From NCBI GenBank assembly GCA_036872755.1, contig JAVHNS010000004.1, positions 2,356,001-2,420,000 of the forward strand: 64,000 nucleotides of DNA. The letters run 5' to 3'. Under the pieces are notes generated by a model. The model ran no database searches. It had not been told where the DNA came from and saw only the letters and a program-made list of their open reading frames with translations. Positions within the stretch are counted from its first letter, which is position 1; every line of letters begins with the position of its first letter. The translations under genes were made by a program, and so were the position numbers. Source of the stretch: Orbilia blumenaviensis (lineage: Eukaryota > Ascomycota > Orbiliomycetes > Orbiliales > Orbiliaceae). Below are positions 55,701 to 64,000 of this stretch, piece after piece.

Positions 55701-58040
55701 TTTTTTTATTTTTCAAAAAGAAGAAGAATAAGATTGGTAAGTATATAAGTTAGATTCCACTTCTCCTCCCAATCTAGATTGAGAGAGGAGAGGGTTAATA
55801 GGTAAGGAAGCCCAGTTGTCGAGTATAGTAAGCTAGCTCCAACTTGGGTTGTTTTTGATTCGTAAGGAGTTTTTAGTTTTTTCTGGGGAAATTGATCCCG
55901 GGCTGCCCAGCGCCTATTGTATTCTCTAGTTTGAGTCGTTCTGGTGAAGAATAATCCCGTGATCTTGAAAGTAATTCAACGGAGAGTTGTTTCGGTAAGC
56001 TGGTCCCAAATATCAAAGCGACAGCCCGACGGCCTGTTGTACAAGAAGGGTGAGAAAGAAGCCTAGCCTCTAAGGAAACAAAAAACGAGAAACAAAATAG
56101 GTCCACAGAACGGTGAACCACAAAGCGGGAAGACCGGAGTGTATATCTATTTCGCAGGGAAAAAAGAATAATGCACTCGTTTCTTATTCTTCCTTTTCTT
56201 CTTCCGGATGCTTGGATACCCCTTGTCGTATTTTATTTTTGTCGCCGAAAGAGCTGTTCTTCCCTTGTGGGGTTGTGTTCGTAAGGCGTGAGGTTATATC
56301 TGGGTGCTCGCTGCCAACGGGTTAAGCGACGAGGCGCAGGAGTGTGGTAATAGAATACACACGGGTTGCGTGTGGTGTCCGCTGGCTGGGCGGAGTGGTG
56401 GTTAATAACCTGGGCGGCAAGACAGTGCGGGACTATTGGACCGCACCCTTTTGGCTGGATGACTTCGTCTCTCTCACCTTGGGAAAGCTTTAACCCCAAA
56501 GAGCTCTCTTTCAAGGGTAAAAAGTCAATAACTTCGAGATGGGATGATATCAGAACCGCCGTGGCTCGATATTTTCTTTCTGCCCTTCTGAACCCCAGAT
56601 GAAGTGTCTCTCTGTCGTCAAAGCGAGGACTGTTGAGATCAAGGTGAGCGCTGGAGCTCAAGGGTCGTAAACAGCAGGAGTGTAAGCTCAAAACAAAACG
56701 ACGGAAGGAAGGAAAAATCGCTCGTGCAAAGGCCGGCCTGATAGCGGTATATACCAAAGGCCAAAGGTCCCCCAGTCTTCTTCCAAAAAAGTAAACCTCG
56801 AATCTGTCAGTTCTTATGAATTCGACATTGCACTCGCTGGCAGGGAAACGGAAAACCACTAAGCTTGGTATACTATTAATTAGGCAGAGGATTAGCTGTC
56901 AAAAGGTCGGTCTACCCCGGCCCATTCGAATACACCAATTCGAGACCAGATTGTCGGTGCATGCAAGACCTGTCGAAAACGTCGAGACACCTGTCGAAGC
57001 AGTCAAATGATGAGCAGGCACGTAAATTACTGGTGCCAGCCGGGTGGGAGGCGCCCCGTGATTCGATGCTTTTCTTGATTACAAAATGAATGCTCTGTCA
57101 AGTTCAAGTGATTCTCAAGATCGAACCGACCGCTCTTTTCGATTCGATTGTGGTCTAAGTAACCTTCTGTCACTTTTTGGGGGGTGCTCTTCGGCGACAT
57201 GGAGGTTGCTAGCGAACAGACCGAAGGAATGGAGAAAAACGTAAAGTTGACCCCATGCCAGGTAGCGAAAGAACTGCCCACAAGCATTTGAACATTCGCC
57301 TTGGGTTAAAACAGCGCCTCTGCCTCTCTTTCGTGGTGGTTTCCTTCACCATTCGTAGCCTTTCTTTCCTTTTGATCCATGGTTTTGCATGCTGCATGCA
57401 AACTCCACTCGCCAACCTATCTCTGCGCCGCTCAAGGTATGCAGTGGTCGGGGATCAGTCGTTGGCAGAATTTCCCTTCCCGAAAAATGGGAGGAAAGGA
57501 AAAAGGAAAACCGATACAACATTGACAGCTTCATTTATTTCTTCCTTGCCTTTCGGACCCAGAGAGCGGCCGGTGAGCAGCCGGACAGCAACAACTGTGT
57601 CCTCTATGTTGCATCGTCAACGAAAATATTGTTCGTTCATTCAAGCCAGCGCGCAGACACGTTTTCCTCAGCAAAAACAAATCAACAAGTCCCCAAGTCG
57701 CGGGAAATTCTGACGGGGCGTGTATGGGTGGGTAATTTCGGTAGATTAGCTCTCGGAGCAAATGGCTGGCCCAGGCTCTAGATTCGGATGAAAAGGCGTC
57801 TGTCCGGTTCATCTGGTGTCTTTCGCTGACTTTGACGTTAACAGGCTGGAAGAGACGAGTTTCGGTCCATGAAGGCCTGGAAGAGTGGTGATTGGCCACA
57901 GCTGGTAGTGGGACTTTTCCAGATTTGGAAACCGCGCGCTAAAGGTCACTGTGATTGGCTGCAGCCGTCGAATTAAACCCCAAACCAGGCAACTCCCACC
58001 TTTTCTGCCCTCGCGATCTCGCATTTTTTGATCGCATTTT

Positions 58041-58041
<1 letters not shown>

Positions 58042-58091
<50 letters not shown>

Positions 58092-58093
58092 AA
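58042..58093. repeat. T43 A9 homopolymer tract
   Basis: Forty-three T followed directly by nine A, the longest homopolymer in the window. Confidence 0.9.
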
Positions 58094-58271
58094 TTACCAG
58101 AGAATTCCCCACTATTCAAGATCTCGCCACACGAACAATGGCCATTGTCTATTCTTGGCCCTTGCCAAATTTAGCGCCCTTTGGAGATGATTATTTCTGG
58201 AATAACAAAGGCGGGACCAACGTTTAACGATCCATTGAAAAGGGTTTTGACAGGTCTGTTGCACAGATACA

Positions 58272-58295
58272 CCAGCATGGATGCATCCATGCTGG
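58272..58295. repeat. 24-base perfect palindrome
   Basis: CCAGCATGGATG followed at once by its reverse complement CATCCATGCTGG, without a spacer, in intergenic DNA. The next bases outside do not pair. Confidence 0.9.
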
Positions 58296-60821
58296 CAAAA
58301 TCTTTGCTCCTGTGATCCCGCCGCCGCGGGTGTGCTGACAAGAACGTCAACCGACTAACTTTGGCCAGACTTGGTCTTGAAAAGCTCTGTGGGACATCGG
58401 ATATGCCTGGGTTCTGGGCTCTAGGTTCTAGGTTCTATAGCATGATTTCAAAGATCTGATATAGGCCCTGATCAATCACTATGATTGATTCTTATCATTC
58501 TTTTTTAATGGAGATTTCGAGACTAGCCGCCGGGGAGACTTTGCCAGTTCACTCGACATGTAATGCGCCTCATCCATTTCAATTACTTGCATGTTTAAGT
58601 TTAAAAGAATCTTTGCCACATAACCTAGTATAGGCAACAAAACCCTATGCCGCGACGGTTGATTGTCTCATGATATCGAATTGCAATTACTAAGGCATAT
58701 CTGGTGAGTGTGGTCCTGCAATGCAATGGAGCAACTGAGATTCGAATTATGCCATCCTGTGCGAATATAAGCATGATTCCTTTCGTTAAGTCCGTGGTTC
58801 CTACGTAACCACGGAACTAGCTCCTGGCCAGTAGGATTGATATGATATTGGAATGCTAGCTAGAATACATATGCTGATACCCGTTCCCGCGATTAATATC
58901 CTTCGCGGAGGCTAGTTTACGAGACCACTGATACCCGTTTCAAGAAGTGTTTGCGTTGGAGATGTTGAGTGCTGTTGCGAGCTGGCTGTCCCTTAACAAT
59001 ATCTCAGGCGCCTAGCTAGACACAAGCATAAACACGGGATAAGGTGTTGTATATGGTTTGCTTGCCAGTGAGCGCCTTTAATCAAATTTGATTGATCAGC
59101 AACTATACGCATGAACTACCCCCAGCACGGATAATTGCTTAGGTACATATCTGTTAAAGACTATTCAATCGCAAGTATGATTGTCTTCTTCCAATGCTTG
59201 CCAGTGCCTAGGACAAGAATGCCCAAAACAGCTCGGCACGGGTTACCCTTATGCTCGAACCAGGACCTAAGTCTAAAGGTCATATTTGGAGAAATCGTTC
59301 TAGCAGAGAATCCAATAATCTAGAATCACCTCGGCAAAGTTAACAAGTCCAAGCACTCATGGTGTGCTCGGTTTGTCTTTTCCGACAGGGTTATAGGCTC
59401 AGCCTTGAGAACCCTTGGCTGCATTCTAAATATACGACCAGTTCATGGATTTAGAGATTACAAGATTCCTGAATCCTAAGATCTTAAAGCTCGAGGCAGC
59501 GACAGAAGCCAATCAACTCATGATATCAGAATTGGGACCTGACAATTCCAGCCGCTTCTTTCCCTGCAAGGTCAATTAGCGTAACCAATAACGACTCACT
59601 TGTTTTCATATATATCTGAGTATTCTATTCTACTTGTGTTTGTTCTGCTTCGTCGAGGTTGGTTTACAAGACCAGGTATTCCTTTCCCAAATATTCTACA
59701 AGTTGAGGTTCGTTTACCTGCTAACGAAGCTCGATCCCATATCCGGCGATATCGGTATGTGACATCAATAAAAAAAGATTTATAGTGGCTTCGTGCAAAT
59801 ATTTTATGCCCGAAGGAACCATGACTCTGATGCACACCAACCCCGAAAACCCATTGGGAAATGTGATAGCTATTCTCTGCCACAAAAACAAACATTGCAG
59901 CGCGCAGGAATGTTCCTGTGCCTTTCCCAAGATTTCGGCTGGGGGCGCATGATCGTTTATCTGGCGGCACACGCTTTATATATAATATAATTTATTATTT
60001 TCTTTTTTTTTCACATTCCTTTCAGTTAGACTGCCAGATGACCTGAAGTATTATTGATATGCCATAGAAGATGGATACAATAGAAGTATGTCAGAATAGG
60101 CCCACATCCTGCAGTACGTATGTACCTACTTACTACGTAGCTATATCCCGCAGTCCAGGCCAGTCCTAGTATTTTAAACCACTGCGCCATTGATCGCCGG
60201 GCAAATAGCCCTACGAATATGTAACGGGCCGCAGCACGGCAGGTATACCTGGATCATCATGTTGGCAAATAGCCTTACCTAGACTAGCTAGCTAGGTCAT
60301 TCTGGTTTCGGTGAAGATGCATCCTTATTAGATTCATGATTTTCCTAGTAAAAGAAATAGGGGAGCTAGAGGATATTAAGCTACATTGAAGCAGAAGAAA
60401 AAAAGTAACAAGAGCTGATCATGACGCCGAATGGTATAGGACAAACGCACGCTCGAAATCCAAAACAGAAGCATTAAATCTGGGCATTAAAATCGGCTAC
60501 AATCAGAAGAATACTAAAAGAAAAGGGCGTAAAAGAAGAAGAAAGAGGAGAAAAGGTAAGGGAAAAAGTAGAAAAAACAGCGCTTCACCATAGATGTAAA
60601 AAATGAACCATCCTACTAGATTACGATATGACGTTGGAGTGGTGGTTCGAGCACAAGTCGTAGTCGTTGCCCACATTAACCATTTCGGCTTGCTGCTGTA
60701 AAAAATGCAAAATTTGAAGAAATCCTACGCCTATATCTGATGCGGGGCTCGGTGCAGACATCGGGATTCTAGGCTCCAAAATCTCTTCGCGAATTCGGGA
60801 ACGGTCAGAGGGGATCGTGCG

Positions 60822-61498
60822 CTAAACCCCAGGTTTCTCTTCGACGGCCAAAGTCTCAACGGCAACGGCATCCTGCTTTGCGCTTTCTTTCATTATGGCT
60901 TCATATTTGGCATCCTTGCTTAGGAGTTTGTATTTAATTCTCGAATGAAGGAGGATTTTAGGAATATGTTCAGCTTTAGGCATACTCCAGACCTCAACGA
61001 CACCTGTAACGCTGCCACTCTCATCCTTCTCGGGATATGCATTTGCTCTAGATGTTTTAGAAGGGGGAAGAAAACCATGTAAGTAAATTCCATCGCCATA
61101 TTACAACACTATCACGGCCCTGCTTTTCCTCTTCTTCTTCTTCTCCCTTCTTTTTTATGGGGGAGGGGGGGGCTGAAATAGATAGCATTTGTATAAAATA
61201 AAAATAATAATAGAAATAAAACTTACCGCAACAGCCATCCTGCCAGTCTCTGCAGCGTAAACTCGAACTTATAGTACCGCTCATCTTCATGCCTTCGTCT
61301 TTCATAGATTGACATCCCGAATTCGATGTCGAATCCTTCCTCATCGAGTGGTAAGTTAATTTCGAGCGGCCAGATACGGTCTTGGTCGTTTAGAAATTTT
61401 GTGAAGTCGGCAAGTGACATCATGGGTCGGCGGGGACGAAGACCTTGCCAAAACATTGCGGACCGCTGTTGGCGTTCGAAGGCGTTGGTGCAGACCAT
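60822..61498 (-). CDS. Unrecognised small protein, 165 residues
   Basis: Exon 1 is 61498-61227, the intron 61226-61048 (GTAAGT ... CTAG) and exon 2 61047-60822. The start is the ATG at 61498 (MVCTNAFERQQ). The first exon reads FWQGLRPRRPMMSLADFTKFL, then WPLEINLPLDEEGFDIEFGMS and a Trp/Leu-rich YKFEFTLQRLAGWLL; the second exon continues in phase with RANAYPEKDES and VVEVWSMPKAEHIPKILLHSRIKYK, ending in a Lys/Glu/Ala-rich tail. The joined frame looks coding on both sides of the intron. I see no signal peptide, membrane span or known domain, and the function is unknown. It is divergent from ribulose-phosphate 3-epimerase, 702 bases away. Confidence 0.75.
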
Positions 61499-62200
61499 GT
61501 TGTGTGACGATTGTGTATTACTACTAGCTATCTATGCTACTGCTATTCACTCGGGTCCTTTTTATGCGGGTAGTAATAATAACATAGACCGTCGTATTTC
61601 TACCCTATGAAATGCCGATGATAGCAGGTAATTTTATTTATCAAAGTGTAGGTGATGTTTGTTTTGCGTTGTCGATGTTGGATATATAGCAGTCAACCCA
61701 GCTTGTGCTTGTAATTGCTCGCGTCGACTGGAAATCAGCTCGCTCGCGTCCTTCTTCTTCTGGCGCTGCTGGGATAACAATTTAATCGGATCCGTCTACA
61801 AGGTAGCCAGGACGGTCAAGGGCGGTCCCATGCAATATCTGCAAATTCCACTCCAACCGAGTTCCAATTGACGGGCTAGCAATCCTGCGCACCACCGTCT
61901 CGAGGCTTTTTGCTTTGCGATTGATGAGTAAATTAAAAGGGAGAGGTACCTGGCGCTGGCTGGGGGAAAGTTCAAAGGTCAAGGGGAGCTCCGGACCTGA
62001 GCTACCCAGGAAAGCTACAAGCTTAAATGTTGAGACTGGCAAGCTTGGGAAACCCCACCAATTGCATGGTTGACCATATAAAATCCAACAAGTATCACTA
62101 ACGGCTCTCCGCTTCGAACTCCCTCCTCTTGTCGTCGCCGCCGCCGTCGCCTTTATCAGCATCACCCAGCTTGCACGCCATACGGGTATAATTGTTAATA
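61499..62200. promoter_or_regulatory. Divergent promoter region with CCAAT and TATA
   Basis: Shared upstream DNA of the small protein gene and RPE1. On the RPE1 side, CCAAT is at 62058-62062 and TATAAAAT at 62077-62084, 115-125 bases before the ATG, a typical core promoter layout. No gene is seen in between. Confidence 0.5.
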
Positions 62201-63245
62201 ATGTCTCCAAAGCCAATTATTGCGCCTTCGATCCTAGCCTCTGACTTTGGCAAGCTAGCCTCAGAATGCCAACGCATCATCGGCCATGGAGCCGATTGGC
62301 TTCATATCGATATCATGGATGGCCACTTTGTGCCTAACATCACCATTGGAGCTCCCGTAGTCACCTGCATCCGTCCTGCGATTGAGAAAACGGCGGATGG
62401 GAAGGGTATATTCGATTGTCACATGATGGTTGCGAAGGTTGTTTTTTCCCTTCTCAGTGTCACATGATACATCGTATTCTAGCACGGGTATATCCGGGGT
62501 AATTTACAGTACCCGGTTATATCTTCAAATTCAAAAAGCATTATCTCTCCTCCTGCTGCTCTTCTTCTTCTTCTTCTTCTTTCTTTTCTTGGGGCAACAT
62601 TAGTGGATAGCATATCTGATAGCTCAGTTCGTGAGGGTTACTGACAGCGACGATTTTTCTCCCTCGTAGCCAGAACAATGGATCTCGGACTTCGCGAAGG
62701 CTGGTGGCGACCTCTACTGCTTCCACTACGAGGCTACCGAAACCCCCCGCGAATGCATCAAGCTCGTCCACGATAGCGGAATGAAGGCTGGAATCGCAAT
62801 TAAGCCAGATACACCCGTAGACGTTCTATATTCTATCCTGGACGACACGAGCGACCCAAGCTACTATCCTGATGTACGTCACTGCAGAACCTGGCGAATT
62901 TCTCTTTTTTTTGTCTTTCATTTTTTGGGGCAGCTCATAATAACAAATAAATAAATTTAGATGGTTTTAGTGATGACCGTGGAACCCGGTTTCGGCGGCC
63001 AAAAGTTCCAAGAGAGGTGTATGCCTAAGGTCGCTGCCCTTCGTGATAAATACCCAGAGCTGGATATTGAAGTCGACGGAGGACTGGGACCGAGCACGAT
63101 TGATGTTGCTGCCGAAGCTGGTGCCAACGTCATTGTAGCGGGAACTGCGGTTTTCGGGGCACCAGACCCCAAGCAAGTCATTACAATTCTGAAGGAAACT
63201 GTGCAGAAGAACGTGGAACTATGGAGGGCCAGGAGTAAGGTTTAA
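62201..63245 (+). CDS. RPE1: Ribulose-phosphate 3-epimerase
   Basis: The pentose-phosphate pathway enzyme that converts ribulose-5-phosphate to xylulose-5-phosphate in the cytosol. Exons 62201-62437, 62670-62873 and 62961-63245 give 241 residues, close to the family length. Introns are 232 and 87 bases, both phase 0; the first has an unusual donor GTTGTT and contains a (CTT)n run. Motifs: APSILASDF near the N-terminus, the metal-binding [33 protein letters not shown], then [10 protein letters not shown] and EVDGGL with the phosphate-binding [13 protein letters not shown]. All expected catalytic Asp and His residues (first Asp in DIMDG, second in EVDGG) are present. The upstream MLI extension (62192) is ignored because it starts without ATG. 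Confidence 0.95.
62561..62580. repeat. (CTT)n run inside RPE1 intron 1
   Basis: About six CTT units inside the predicted first intron of RPE1. Confidence 0.85.
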
Positions 63246-64000
63246 ATAAACGGTAAATGTTATACCTGCAGCTGTATCTGGCAGTACATACCGTTCATAT
63301 GGCCGCTGGCTGCCAGATGCCTATATATTTCGGGTATCTTCGGGACTATTCATAGCTTATCTGGGTTTCTGGTTTTCCAGACCGTTGTATACCAGAAAAT
63401 CCATCGAATCGAAGGAATAAATTCATGATATGATCATAAAAGAAAAGGCCTGAGGGACAGTATGCCCACAGTAGTGCACAGGCGTAAAAGGTAGACGGCT
63501 TGTAGTAATGACTTTAATTGTTACAAAAATAGAGAAAGTCTATGGGAGTGAGATTCTTCACTCGGTCTAAAGTATCCTCTCGTCCCTCAAAAATACCAGG
63601 ACATCCTCAAGAACACCAATGATTAGGACTGGGAAGGATAGGGAAGATAAAAAAAAAAAATGAAAGAAGTCGATAGATGAAAGGGAAAAAGAAGCAGACA
63701 GATAAAAGAGAACCAGCTCACGACCTAGAAAAATCAAGCAATGCGTACATAGGTTGGTATATAGAGGAGAAAGAAGATCGTTATTTCAGACGGGATCTGT
63801 TAGGATTGCACATTAAATGAAAATCGTCAAGTAAGGATGAAAGAAATTATGAGAATTCTTTACAAGCGTAGAGGAGGCTGCCGAGGGGGAGAAGAAGCAC
63901 TAGCCTAAGAAGGCGCGAAAAAAAGGACAACGACAGAGCTGCAGAGGAGGGGATTCTTTTATTAAAAAAAAAAAAAAAAAAAAAAAACTCCCCGATAAGA
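63246..64000. other. Downstream region to the window edge
   Basis: No gene is seen. It begins with the RPE1 3' untranslated region and becomes A/G-rich, ending in an A24 run (63964-63987). Confidence 0.5.
63964..63987. repeat. A24 homopolymer
   Basis: Uninterrupted run of 24 A close to the right edge. Confidence 0.9.

Larger units (their letters stand above)
55701..60821. other. 5.1 kb without a recognisable gene
   Basis: The part near 55.7-57.5 kb is probably promoter and leader of the UMTA-type gene. It also holds the T43A9 tract (58042-58093) and a 24-base perfect palindrome (58272-58295), listed separately. A minus-strand frame at 56233-56859 has no ATG, and frames on both strands at 57255-57899 overlap. 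No gene is supported; the AT-rich part from 58.5 to 60.8 kb shows nothing. Confidence 0.5.

Noticed and set aside
56233..56859. 208-residue minus-strand frame upstream of the UMTA-type gene
   Set aside because: The frame begins at GTG and contains no ATG, the composition is irregular, and no motif is seen; it is likely leader DNA.
57255..57713. 152-residue plus-strand frame
   Set aside because: Overlaps frames on both strands, with irregular composition and no family motif.

Overview
The window is nuclear DNA from a filamentous ascomycete, most likely a Eurotiomycete and possibly Onygenales; the order is an inference from protein style, not proven. Genes carry short (55-300 base) GT-AG introns with CTAAC-like branch sites. 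Intergenic DNA is long and full of homopolymer and microsatellite tracts. Gene products (secreted DPP IV, fungal bestrophin-like channel, UMTA-type methyltransferase, PEX5, complex I 12 kDa subunit) are typical of moulds. I see no transposase, reverse transcriptase, rRNA, CRISPR array or convincing tRNA.

Layout. Base 1-128 is the tail of a gene cut by the window edge. From 0.8 to 18.3 kb is a gene-rich block: secreted dipeptidyl peptidase IV (+), an unrecognised nuclear-looking protein (-), an Ofd1/Tpa1 prolyl hydroxylase-like dioxygenase (-), L-threonine aldolase (+), complex I 12 kDa subunit (-), a membrane-anchored histidine acid phosphatase (+), an unrecognised secreted protein (-) and a short-chain dehydrogenase (-). 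From 18.3 to 28.0 kb I find no gene; this DNA leads into a bHLH transcription factor (28.0-29.9 kb, +), followed by another 5 kb of empty, homopolymer-rich DNA. From 35.0 to 40.6 kb are galactose-1-phosphate uridylyltransferase (+, seven exons) and a bestrophin-like membrane protein (+, seven exons). From 42.4 to 44.1 kb are two minus-strand single-exon reading frames, one a tail-anchored-like protein with an N-terminal WIEV motif. PEX5 (-) is at 48.6-50.6 kb, a 1199-residue UMTA-type methyltransferase (-) at 52.1-55.7 kb, and a small unrecognised protein (-) and ribulose-phosphate 3-epimerase (+) form a divergent pair at 60.8-63.2 kb.

The genes look like ordinary housekeeping and regulatory functions placed side by side, not a biosynthetic cluster. 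I rebuilt exon structures by hand from reading phase, splice sites and family similarity, so junctions are predictions. The points most worth a second look are the WIEV/transmembrane protein (a possible autophagy receptor), the altered active-site loop of the GAL7 product, the altered distal motif of the acid phosphatase, and the very large empty flanks of the bHLH gene.
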